This document shows, piece after piece, positions 36,901 to 47,697 of a stretch of 64,000 bases of DNA. This DNA is from Oxytricha trifallax. Taxonomy: Eukaryota > Ciliophora > Spirotrichea > Sporadotrichida > Oxytrichidae. The position numbers and the translations under genes were made by a program. Under the pieces are notes generated by a model. The model was not told where the DNA came from and searched no databases. It was given only the letters and a program-made list of their open reading frames with translations. Position 1 is the stretch's first letter. The number at the start of each line of letters is the position of its first letter. The DNA lies in the NCBI GenBank assembly GCA_000711775.1, contig ARYC01016985.1, positions 62,001 to 126,000 of the forward strand, read 5' to 3'.

Positions 36901-39293
36901 CTGAGGCTCTGCTATTCCACCCCGCTGAGAAAGCAAAGGAGTCCCTAGTAGCTTCATCTTTAAGAATACCCTTTTGAGCAACTGCCTATCTGTCAACATT
37001 CTGACATCGAGATCCTTAAGTGTAGAATGTGGTACATGTTGAAGAACCACGATCAGGAGCGAAGACCCCTAACTGAAAATGCCAGGCAAACAATAGGGAA
37101 TGAAAGCTTGGCCATAAACCGCATGAGGGCTTGCAGTCTATGCAGAGCAACTATAGCACTAGTAGGAATAACATGACATCTCATTTGCCAATACTCTTAA
37201 TGCCTCCACTCTTAGTTATCCTGCTATCCTCATAAAGTTCGCATGCTAAATTGCCTAATATAGTAATTAAGCTTGTGTATAAATAGATTAATCTCCTATA
37301 TATATTTAGCTAATGGGTTTTGTTTTTGTATTTGATTTTCTTTTTCACTAATTTCAACATACTATTATAAAAAAATGAAGGAAAAAAAACTTTAAAAAAT
37401 TAATCAGACTATTTCTCCGAATTATGTCGAATGAAATTGATTTAAGGGATAAAAATTTATAAAATAAAATTTATATATTATAATATTAAATAAAAAAAAA
37501 ATATTTTTTAATGAAAAAGTTTTTTCAATTTATATCTCATAAGGAATAGTGTTATAAGGTAGACTAACATCCTGAAACTTGATAAAACATAAAATTCATA
37601 TGATTTATTTTGCTATATTGTAAATATAGCAATTTGAATTTATAATGATAGTTTATATATAAACAATAGGGTTTATGATGTCAAGAACATATTTTATATA
37701 TATAAAATAGGGTCTATGATGTCGAGATGTCAAGAAGGAGATCGATTTAGACTGTGTAGATACAAAATTTGATATGAAATGGGGTATTTTGATGGGGGTG
37801 GGGCGGTATGGGGGGGGTATGTGGGGGGAATGGGAGGGGGGATGGGGTACCCCCTGGGGGGGGATCTCGGTAGTAACAGGTAATAATACAAATTTGGCAG
37901 TGAGAAATGCTAAATATCAAAATCAAAACTACGATATAAATCATGCTTGGATGGATAACAATGAAGCTTAGGATGATTTAGATGTTCATTATGTGAATGA
38001 TATTGAGAGTTTGGTGCCACCAAGGTACAACCCTGACACCAGAACATACTTTAAGTGTTCCATATATTCACCATCAAATAGACTTTATACAGTGAATGAA
38101 GAAGTCAACTCAACATAAAGTGATGCAGGAGAGTAATTCTCTTCATCGCAGATTATGAGTGGCTTCAGGATATCTGGATGTTTGTTAGCAAACAAGCTCT
38201 CTCCAGGCTATACAGATAGATAGTACGATGAAAATGAGAAAATAGACGAGGAGGAAAATGATGATGAAGACCCAGAAAATTTATCAGAGGGTATGGTTTT
38301 GCCATAAACACCAACCCCTAAAATTACACAATAAATGAAGAGCCACTTTGCTAAAGAGACCAATAGTGGGAAATTTTCTACAAATATCTCTGGAACTCAC
38401 ACGAGAACAAGTTCTAGTAAAGCCTAGTCTCTTCGAGGTTCTATACATATTTAGAGACCCCTAGGCTCTCACTTCTCATCTATAAGTTCCTTGGTACAAA
38501 ACCCTCAAAATAACTAACAAGTCAAGAACAATGATAAAGTTGATAAGTAACTCATAAATAAGTTCTTAAGAGAAACATTCAATGGAGTTTTACCTTCAGA
38601 GACTGGAGTCGAACACCTATAGAGAGCTATAAATTCAAGCTAAAACACTAATGATGATTTGAACTTAGAAGTCCAGAAGTATTTTTAGCCACTTCCAGGT
38701 TCATTTGTATGCCCAAGAGGTACAGAATTTAAAAATGAACAGCCAAACTCAATATTTGGGTTAACGAAGACAAGTATGCCACCTCTCTAGCAATCATCAC
38801 AAGATAGCTTAACAAAAGTTTCGAGAAGCTCAAAGAATAAAAATGAGAAGACTAACTCAAAGAAAAATTCTGCATTGTCAATAGAGAAAACTTTGATTAA
38901 ATTACCTTAAGCAGTTGGATCTAGAAAAAGCTCAAATAACTAAAGTTCATCAAATAATTCCTCAATCATTGAGAAATCTGTAAGAGATCAAAGCCCAGAG
39001 ACTTACTACGATGAAGAAAACAGAAAGGTAGTAATCATGACTTGTATTTTGATATAATTTATCTCTATACAAACAATAATTTATGAATAATCTCAAATGA
39101 TATTGAAGAAGGAAATCAAATACAACATTGTATTAAGTGGGGAACAGACACTGATCCCACTCTTGTAGGAAAAGCAATCGAAGAAGTAATAACTAAAGTA
39201 AAGAGGTCAACTAAATCTCCTAAGAAATCCAAAAGATCTCTAGACATAAATTAAAAACCAAATAATTAGTAAGAAATGGTAATGCACAGATGA
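33990..39293 (+). CDS. Ser/Asn/Gln-rich hypothetical protein, split by a 2.8-kb element
   Basis: Removal of 35061-37878 and 39012-39103 gives one frame from ATG 33990 to TGA 39291-39293, about 800 residues. An early folded-looking segment (KKERVILIEKSGMCDNLGTG, then KKGNYKIYYMRIENE) precedes a long disordered Ser/Asn/Gln region. Past the element there is an aromatic-containing segment (PPRYNPDTRTYFKCSIYS), more disorder, and a C-terminal patch with HCIKWGTDTDPTLVGK followed by basic KSPKKSKRS. I recognise no domain. Both junctions keep codon phase. Function is unknown; the basic tail and low complexity would suit a nuclear or scaffold protein, which is only a guess. Confidence 0.65.
35061..37878. 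mobile_element. 2.8-kb long-TIR element in a coding frame, 6-bp direct repeat
   Basis: GGTAAT at 35061-35066 and 37879-37884 flanks a unit that starts TGTTACTACCGAGATCCCCC and ends with the reverse complement. Deleting it with one repeat copy joins MRKKGN to NTNLAVRNAK in frame. Arms of about 480 bp show clear divergence inward. The tips carry C/G runs up to 10 bp. The centre (35800-37260) is far more GC-rich than anything else here. Confidence 0.85.
35800..37260. other. GC-rich core of the 35061-37878 element, no confident gene
   Basis: This block looks close to balanced base composition against roughly 25-30% GC around it. Open frames exist on both strands (plus 35809-36057 MATCSISDYLTLIVS...; plus about 36890-37176), but they overlap others and none matches a known family. 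It looks like foreign or formerly coding DNA carried by the element. Confidence 0.6.
39012..39103. other. IES, 92 bp, pointer TGAAGAA
   Basis: A 7-bp repeat at 39012 and 39104. Excision joins ETYYDEE to GNQIQHCIKWG in frame. Confidence 0.8.
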
Positions 39294-40264
39294 TAAGAAA
39301 TTTATGATAGCAATATTCAATGTGAATATGAAACAGTTTTCGACAATTTTTAAGACAGTAAACAAGCTTTTCAATTAGAAATGCTTAGTACTTTTAAATT
39401 AAATTAATAATTTACAGTATGCTTTTACTCATATTCGATTTCGATTAAGAAAAATAATTTAAATAAATTAATGGATGCTAAATTCGATGATAAAACACTA
39501 TGCGTTTTCTTGTTTTATTAACTCCCTAAACAATTATTATAAATAAAAAGAAATAAATTAATTGCTTTGTTGACATCGTAATTTTATCAAGAATAATATG
39601 ATAAACTCTTGGCATCTCATTATTAATCTTCTGTTTAACTTAGTTATTTTTGTAGGATCTGATTAGTCAATATTGATTAAATGTTACCAGTATTACTCAT
39701 TAGTTAGTTTTATTGCTCTAAAATTTAATTCAATTACTCTTAATGATTCTAATTACTCTAGTCTAAGTTGTTTGATAAAATTGGCAGTTGTTGTTAAACT
39801 AATTAAATTAAATTACAAATTTGATTATAAAAAAATGTAATATAACAATTAAAACTATCAGAGTATCGTTTTAATGCTAAATCTTATTGAGAGTGGGTTC
39901 TTCGATACTTTTATTCAAAATTTAGCTGAACAAGATATGTGGTACTATATTTTAGCTTGCCTATTCTAAATGTGATAAATCTTGCTAGTTATGTTCAATA
40001 TTCAATTAAATGAATGATAAACTATTAAAATATTGAGATTTGAAGGATTCATAATATCTGAGTTAGAGTTTTGCATTAACTAGCTTAATTAACTTGAAGG
40101 CTTAATTTACGAATCAAGCAGTAGATTTTTAATGCTATCTGATTTTAAGGAGGGGAGTTAAGGTAATTGCTCTTCTTCTAACATTTAAATATCATCTTGA
40201 CTTTGATTTTGAATTGGCTATTCATTCATGGGATTAAATTTTAACTTTTATACATTAAAATTAA
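39294..40264. other. AT-rich convergent intergenic region
   Basis: No gene or clear repeat is visible between the two stop codons. Confidence 0.5.
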
Positions 40265-42013
40265 TCAAATTTTATGGCAAAGTTTATATTTTGCTCTCTT
40301 TTTGAATTTCTCAGGAGTTTACATCATAAGCAAATCTCTATATTCTGCTGGCATATCTTCATCAATTTCGAATTACTATTATGGATTTCTTTGCATGTTA
40401 ACTTCCTCGACTAGCTCCTCTAGGATCACTTTCTTGTACTATTTTTTCATGTGAAACTTTCCAAGTTTAAGTTTGATGAAGTTCTTCACACCACCTTTTT
40501 CCTGAAGTTTTTCAAACCCATTGAGAGACAAAGAACCTTCCATAGTAAATGGGCCAATGTTATTCTCACAAAAATGAAAATTAAAATTATGAGTTAATTT
40601 CACCATAACCACAAATGTCGAAATGATTTGCCTTCTTCAGGTTACTAGGCTTTCTAAGAATAAAACTGAAATTCTCAGTGACATCCTATTCGTTATATTT
40701 AAAGTACCCCTGATAAAGCCCTTAACATGAGAGAAACTGATCAATTATACTCTATAGTTGTTCACTTGGAGCTTAGATTTTAACAGTTTCTACGCTGACT
40801 TTGTCTTCAGGTTTTTCACAAAATAGTTGTGTGAGTAGTTCCTCTGACATTGGGGCGTTTATTTTCTTATAGATGAATTCTTCTTGGAACTCTTCTATAC
40901 TAAGTTTCCAGTTACCTTTTATGACCATTAATCCCCAATAATACTTAAATAAATTTAAATTTTATTAAATTCATTAAAAACATATTATGAAATGATTTAT
41001 ATTTTAATTATTAATATGTTAAAGTGCTTATATTTGTTGAATTTTTTTATAGCAGCCCTAGTTTATTCCCATAAATTAACCTATAAATTAATATAAATCA
41101 TAAACTTAATATTATGAGGATTTAATTGTAGTATTAATGATTTGATTAGGATTCTACTCATCTCTTTGGAATATCATAATCAAGTCCCCGTTAAGCACGA
41201 TATCATACTAAACCTCAGCCTTTTGCTCTTCTTACTGCTCTTAATCAGACCCTTAAGCAGCATTCTACTTTCCTTGTGTGTTTTGCTCCTCGTCATATTC
41301 ATCAAAGTAGCTCTCCTCTTCATCACTGTTTTGACCACCGCGCTTTCTCTTGCCTAGTGAGCTGCCTCCACCTGTGATCCTCTCCTTCAATCTCATTCTC
41401 TTCTCAAGTCTCCTCTGTCTGTCTTGCTTCTCCTTTTCATGTCTCTATTTCAACTGCTCTTAGTACTTCTCTCTAGCCGACATACCTCCCTTCTCTCTGC
41501 CACTCTGTCTTTTATTACCGTACTCTTCTTCGCTCTCTTCTTATTATTGCTATTTGCCGCCCTTCACGTACTTTTGCTTCACGGTATCTATCTATCTTCT
41601 GGTCATAACATTGCCCTGTGCATGATGCAAGTAGTCAGTTTAGAGTTAATTCTACCTACCTTCAAACTGCAACTTCTTCCTCGATAAGTCCTAAAGCTTA
41701 CGAGATCTGATTTGTGACTTCAATTTCCTGGCTTTTGTGGCATCTCTCCATTTCATGTCATCAGCTGCTTTCTTCAGACAATCGGCGAACTTTACTAACT
41801 TCTCTAAGAACTTGAAACAGTCTTCTTCGTTTTCATTTTCACGAAGTAATGCCAAGAGAACTTGGATTTGATTGTAATCTTCTAAGTAGAGCTCAAAAGT
41901 GAATTAGTCAAGGCTTTGTCTGTAGATTCTTGTGTCTGAGAAATAGGGGAAGTAGAAATAGTGACCTGGCTACAATTCCACAGTAGTTTCTTCCTAAGTA
42001 AATGGTCCATAAT
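40265..42013 (-). CDS. Hypothetical charged protein, basic coiled-coil middle
   Basis: The minus-strand frame from about 42013 reads YYGPFTQEETTVEL, HYFYFPYFSDTRIYRQSLDQF and a helical LLALLRENENEEDCFKFLEKL. A strongly basic coil follows (REKYQEQLKQRHEKEKQDR; RRLEKRMRLKER), then an acidic stretch (DEEESYFDEYDEE). After an AT-rich insert (about 40960-41140, pointer not resolved) it continues as NWKLSIEEFQEEFIYKK and GYGEINIGPFTMEGSLSL to TGA 40265-40267. I do not recognise a family; the basic and acidic tracts suit a nuclear protein. It lies just downstream of, and on the same strand as, a DDT-domain gene and could even be its 3' part. The start is unresolved. Confidence 0.6.
40563..40596. other. 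IES, 34 bp, pointer GTTA
   Basis: GTTA at 40559 and 40593. Excision removes a TGA and joins CGYGEIN to IGPFTMEGS on the minus strand. Confidence 0.7.
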
Positions 42014-42233
42014 ACTTATTACAGCTAAAATAAAATAGAAATAATTTATACAATTAAAGTCGTTTGCTACTTTTCTGTTCTATAATTTGTTATATTAAGA
42101 TTTAATGGATTATGTGAATTAAATTTTTTTGAGATATCCTATTAATTTCTTAACAATTTAATTATTATATAAATTTTTTAGAAATATATGGGCATAATAA
42201 AATAAAATAAATTACATAAAGAAATCATTAATT

Positions 42234-43990
42234 TCATTTATTTTAATTTTCTACAATAATTGTGCCAAGTGGTTTTAGCAGACCCATATTTATCGGTTCC
42301 AGCCAAAGTTTTAGTTCATCACTCATTTTTAAGGGCAATCCGTCTTCACCCTCAAACTTAGGTGGTCTGGTCTAATGTAAGCTCTATATTTCCTGCATAA
42401 ACTTATAGTAATTAACAAATTAAATACATTAAAACTCAGGTGACTCTGAATCTATCTTATTTTGGCACAAGAAATACAAGATGCTTAGTCTCTACTATGT
42501 AGGTATTTCATGATATTTCCTGAAAAGTACTTCTATTTATTTGCTTCCTAGTTAATTTTGGTATTGGAAGTCATCGAAATCCTCGATAGCTTCAGTATCA
42601 ACAAAGTTACTCCAATAATTCGTCTGCTCCTCTTTTTGCTGTTATAAGTTAAAATTTAATGATAGTTTTATTCATTTCAAATTGTAATTCCAATCTTAGC
42701 CTTCAATATAGAACGGATCAAGACCTTCTAGTTCTTCATTGAATAACTTAAGAATTTGTAAACTTTCAGTTTTCCATTGATTTTACTATCCCACATAGCC
42801 AACAGCTGCCTCATGCGAGAATCTTATAGTAATGTTCTCTTCTCTATGTTACTTTAGTAAATGTTCTCTAATATCTGAAGACCACACCTGCTCCACCACT
42901 ACTTGTTTCTCTTCAATTTTAGGTTCAATTTAATCAGACAATTTTCCCGCTTTTTTTGTGGTCTTTTTAGCACTTTAATTAATGGTAGTTTGTGACTAAG
43001 AGGCTTAAGGATTGTTAAGCTTAGCAAGTCTGCTTCTAGTCATTCTCTCAGTGATTTAAGTTTGCATGGCCGCAGATTATTGCTAATTCTAAGAATCTTT
43101 CTTCTCTTCTTCTTAGTTGGATAAAGTCACTATTTATACTTAGTCTACTCCATTTTGATTTGTCTGACTGTAACTTTCCTTAAGCTCTTCATTTTGTTGC
43201 TGTTAATCAGGGTTTTAATTTTATTGAATCAACTCCTCTAATTTTACTTCCTCCAGGTTTTCTACATAGTTTTAGTCTTCTTACATGACTACCTAGTCTC
43301 GATTATACAAAGGATCTTTACCCAGGTATCTGATTGAAAATTTACATTAAATTCTTAACTAAAGCAAGTAAATTTCCTGTAGTTTTTATGCATGCTGGAG
43401 AACTTCTTGGCAAGCATCATATTCCAACTATCATAATCTAAAACTTGGAAATTATCGTTTTTTGGCTGTATCTCATTTCCATTTGGATCTTTCCTCACGA
43501 CTCTTTTCTAAAGCAATCTGCTCATTAATTCTGAAAATAGTTAATTAATATAGCAATTGGGAAATTGTTTCATAATTTATAAAATAATTAAATTAATTCC
43601 GCGCAAAGTGGATCATGTTAGGGTCTCAGCAAACTCTATTCCAAATCATATGGTGTAAGTGGTTCCTTCAACTTGAGTACATTTTTGAACATATTCACAA
43701 ATTAGCAGGTGGAAATTAACTTCCAATTGTTCCTCAAAAAGATTTCGTCTTCCTTTGATAAACTAATGAAAAAGTTTTTTAAGATAATTAATTTTTTATT
43801 TATATAAAATATTATAGTTTATCTCTAAATCTATAATGGAATCCATGCTTAGATGAGTATTTGATTGTATAACAAATAATAAGTTATTAATTATAATTTA
43901 AAGGATCAAAACTTTCAGTTTGGATTTCACATACTTTTTTATATAGTTTTTACTTTCCCACTCTAATTTAAATAATGATTTATCAAATTA
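42234..43990 (-). CDS. DDT/WHIM-domain chromatin-remodelling-type protein
   Basis: Three short IESs removed, the frame ends TGA 42234-42236. Near the N-terminus, CQFVNMFKNVLKLKEPLTPYD followed by LEQSLLRPQHDPLCAELMSRL is a DDT domain (a helical module in ISWI-partner subunits such as ACF1/BAZ, CECR2 and RSF1). Downstream, KFSIRYLGKDPLYNRD with a following YVENLEE matches the WHIM2/D-TOX motif (LGxDxxYNRYW...VE), though the usual YW after NR is replaced by DQ. A Gln/Glu/Lys-rich linker and a C-terminal helical region (FRKYHEIPTQQRLSILYFLC) follow. DDT plus WHIM proteins bind the linker DNA-nucleosome unit with ISWI; the role here is inferred. Coding-looking pieces reach about 43990, but the start codon was not pinned down. 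Confidence 0.75.
42652..42678. other. IES, 27 bp, pointer AAATT
   Basis: AAATT at 42652 and 42679. The 27-bp insert carries an in-frame TGA; excision joins DWNYNF to NLQQQKEEQ. Confidence 0.8.
43338..43369. other. IES, 32 bp, pointer AAATTT
   Basis: AAATTT at 43338 and 43370. The insert shifts the frame; excision restores NYRKFSIRYLGKDPLYNRD, the WHIM2-like motif. Confidence 0.85.
43524..43591. other. IES, 68 bp, pointer ATTAATTC
   Basis: An 8-bp repeat at 43524 and 43592. Excision joins DPLCAEL to MSRLLQKR inside the DDT domain. Confidence 0.9.
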
Positions 43991-44094
43991 ACTGCATAAA
44001 GATTAAAAATTAAATTTATCATAATATTTAAAATCATTAAATTTACAATTTAATGTCATCATACATATCCAGTATTCCCTTGCTGATTATTTAA

Positions 44095-47000
44095 TCAATC
44101 ACTAATTAAGAATGAATGTTCAAGCACTTCCTTAGGCGAGATTCTTAATTTGGGATTTAACTCCATCATTTTACTTAGCAAATCTAGAAACAATTCATTG
44201 GTGTTTAGTGAGCCCAGACATAACTCACTTTAAAATTGCTTCTTTAGTGTTTGCTTTAAGTTTTAGACTGTCTAAATCTATTTTTACTTTATTTTCTTTG
44301 GAATTCGACCTTAAATACCGAAGAGCCCTGTCATACATGCAGAAGATTAAGGGGTTTAAGATTAATTCATTGAATTTCTGAGTGATTCTTTTACTATTCG
44401 CCCTTTATAAGATAACCACAGTGGGAAACCAGAGACCATTTCTAGTAGTATAGCACCTAAACTCCAAATGTCAATTGACCAAGGGAATAACTTTTTTGAT
44501 AAATCAATAGAGCCAGAAGCCAAATTTGCTGATTTAGAATCAAGGTATTCTAAGAGATCTGGTGCTAAATATTCAGGAGTAGTCAGCTCTACCTCTTGAG
44601 AAGACTTTTGAAAGTTAAAACTACTCCCTAAGTCAATTATTTTATAAGAAACTGTATTAGTTGTTCGGTCATGTAAAATCAAAATATTCTCTGATTTTAG
44701 ATCAGAGTGTACAATGCCTGCACTTTGAAACAAGTAAAGAACTTGCGCCATCGATTTTATAAAATCTTTAAAGATTAGTGAGCTATTCTGTTGAAACAAT
44801 CGAAACAATTCTTCTCTATGGAGTACTTAATAAATTCTCTCACCTTTGTAAAACTCCCCCTTAACTTCAAACAAACTTTTACTGAGAGGTTTACCACATA
44901 ACTCAAATATCAACCATAAATCCTATTTATCCTCCTTATTGTCTAGCAATTTACAAAGATAATTGATTCCTGGATTAGAAGAATAAGCTTCAAAAGGAAC
45001 ACCTTTACTCTAAAAGAATTTCCTATTTATAGAAAGTTCTTTATACCCACTCTCTAAATTAGAAATTTAACTGCTACTTTTTGGGAATTATTTGACTGCT
45101 ACTAATTGATCCCCATTTTTTTCATCTTTACCAAGCCAAACAAGAGCACATCCACCTCGACCCAGGAGTTTAACTTTCTTATAGCTCTATGGAAACCTAT
45201 TCCCATAAATTTACTTTTCTTCTTCAGTAATCGTTAACTACGGCTCCTCCTGTCGAGAATTTACTTAATTGTTTACTATTTTTATTTTCTTGGATCCAGC
45301 AGTAGATTGCCCACTTGGTGTAGAGTTTTACTATTTAATCATGGAATTTCTTTCATAAAAATTTACATTGGTGTTTCTATAACTAAATGTCTAAGGATTG
45401 GTAGTTTAATTCTCTCCCAGTCCATTAAATTCCTTCAATATCTGCGTCCTATTGCTGCCACCAGTTTAATTGCTTATACCAATAAATTTATTGGTATAGT
45501 TCTTTTGCTAATTAGCTATTAACAACAAGTTTTTGCTCTCTTCTATGAGTGACATATTATTCGTATTCTACAGATATAACTGGCTGCTCATGTTATTATT
45601 GAGACTTTTCTTTTGTTGCTGTTGGTTACTAGAGAACCTGTGATTTTACAGCATGGAATTGTACTACTACTATTGCTCTTCCTAATGAGTGATACTGTCG
45701 TTGCTTCTAATAGAGGGCAATTTGTACTAATATTGATCTTGATTTTATAAGCGAGGATGCTATGTCGAACGTAAGTTTTGATATTGGGAGTTTTATAATT
45801 ATGAATTTGAATTCATAGATGTCTGCTCTAAATGCTCACTGTTTTCTTCTAAACCTCATTCAATCAAATTCAATTATAAGGAAAGATATAAAATGAAAGA
45901 AAATAGTTAATAGTGAAAACTTAATACATTTTTAATCATTTCTAGAAATTGATTAATACGGGTCTAATTAATTGTCAGAAAAATAATTCAACTTTTTGAG
46001 ATTTATTATTAAAAGATTAATAAATTAATCAATTTTGGTCTTTTAGGTGAACTTATTAACTTTTATTTTTTGAATTTTTTAATAACAATCACAACATAAC
46101 TTTTATAAATTTGAGAAGTTTTATGTCGTATTGTTCAATACTATGACTATTAGGATTATTTTTATTATATAGTTAACCATTTTATGAAGTAATTTTTCCA
46201 GATTGTTTATCTTGAGTATTCTATAAAGATTTTGACTCCAACTTCAAATTTCCCAGATCACTCATATTTTGATTTAATAGTAATGATATTATTAATGATA
46301 AATAGGGTAATAATTATAAATTTGGAAAAAAAAAATCAAAATATTCTCATGTTTAAGAGATTAGACTGATCAATTAACCCTCTTCCTTCAGATGACTTGT
46401 CTCTAATTTTCACAGATCCCCTAACAAACTAATCGACTCCATATAAACTTCCATTCTGTAATGTTTTCTGTTTTTATATAGTACTACCAATGACATTTTA
46501 CATCTAGCTGTTGCTATTCTAACTGTAATACTGTGAAGCCTTACTTTTTAGTAATTTTTACTCTCTCAGTAATTACTCAATGCGTTATTCATAAGAGTTG
46601 CTACTCTTACTCTCTATTTAAGTTAAATTTTTCCTTTTGTTTATTTGTGGATTTTTGAGTGTTTTGAACCCAGTTCCGTAAGCTGTATTGTTATGTTGAG
46701 ATATCGCTGATGAAGTGGTCGATATTAAACTGTGAATAGAGGGCAGTTACTATTGCGGTTGATAGGTACCATTATTATTATTATGATTGCCTTAGTTTTA
46801 AAACTTTGTCTTTTTAGAGATAAACTTCTGCTACCCATTAAATCCAGAGTTTTTTTAATGAAACGAGGAGGTAACTTAGGGGTTTAGAGTGGTAAGAGAA
46901 GAGTGTTTATCTTTGTCGTTTATATCTTAGAGTGAAGATTCTATGTTGTTCAATTCAAGTTCATTAATACTTCTGGGGTTGTTCTGATTGCCAGTATTTT

Positions 47001-47494
47001 ATTCATTAAAATTCAGCATTGTCTAGTTATATTGTCTTTATTAAGCTTGCTGTCTCTCTGCACTATAGTAATGTTTCTTGATTAAATAAACAAGTGGACT
47101 TATAGTAATAAAATAAAATAAGATATCTTTATTTCTTAGTTATACTCTCTTTACTGATTCTATTATTGTTTAATTTGCTGTTGTTGCAATAATTACATCT
47201 GCATATACTGTTACTATTAAAGTATGGGTATCGGATTGTCCAAGATGGTATTGCTTATATATAAATAATATAAAAATAATTCTGATTTATAGAGAAAAAA
47301 CATTAATATTTGAGGAATAGTACGTTTCTTTCTTTTCTTCTTTTTAAGTTACTGATTCAAAGGTTGTCCATAAGCATAATAACTATGTAAATATTTCATG
47401 GTTATATATAAGAATTCGAGTATAAATATTATTTATATAGTTACATGTTTGATTGTGTTTACTGAAACTTCAGCAAGTTCAGGTTGTTATCCAT
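44095..47494 (-). CDS. DYRK-like protein kinase with long Q/N-rich N-terminus
   Basis: The kinase domain lies at about 45200-44100 on the minus strand: LGRGGCALVWLG is the Gly loop, LVAVKQF carries the Lys, VHSDLKSENIL is the catalytic loop (HRD reads HSD), IIDLGSSF is the metal-binding DxG, TPEYLAPDLL stands for APE, and SIDIWSLGAILLEM is the F helix. HSDLKxEN and D-x-GSS are typical of DYRK/CMGC-type kinases. It ends with ISPKEVLEHSFL and TGA 44095-44097. The N-terminal part, in pieces up to about 47400, is Ser/Asn/Gln-rich and disordered, interrupted by AT-rich inserts near 45880-46370 and 47110 whose pointers I did not resolve. The start is uncertain (ATG at 47494 or 47399). Catalytic residues are present, so it is probably active. 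Confidence 0.85.
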
Positions 47495-47697
47495 TTCTAA
47501 ATTTTGATTAATTTTTCTTTATTTTGACTATTATTATGTTTTAATAATAACTTAATAATCTAGCAAAGTACATAATCAGTCTTGATAGGTAATTGGTTAA
47601 GAAATTAAATATTAATAAAATATTACCTTATAGTAATCCCATCCTCATTTAGATGATAAAGTATACTGGTTTTTTTTTCTAAGAATAACTATGTTTA

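Noticed and set aside
36015..37050. Minus-strand frames in the GC-rich core
   Set aside because: Multiple overlapping frames on both strands with no family match; not called as genes.
41142..41687. Hydrophobic Leu/Ser-rich plus-strand open frames
   Set aside because: They are antisense to the Lys/Glu/Arg-rich coiled-coil gene at 40265-42013; the composition is the expected shadow.
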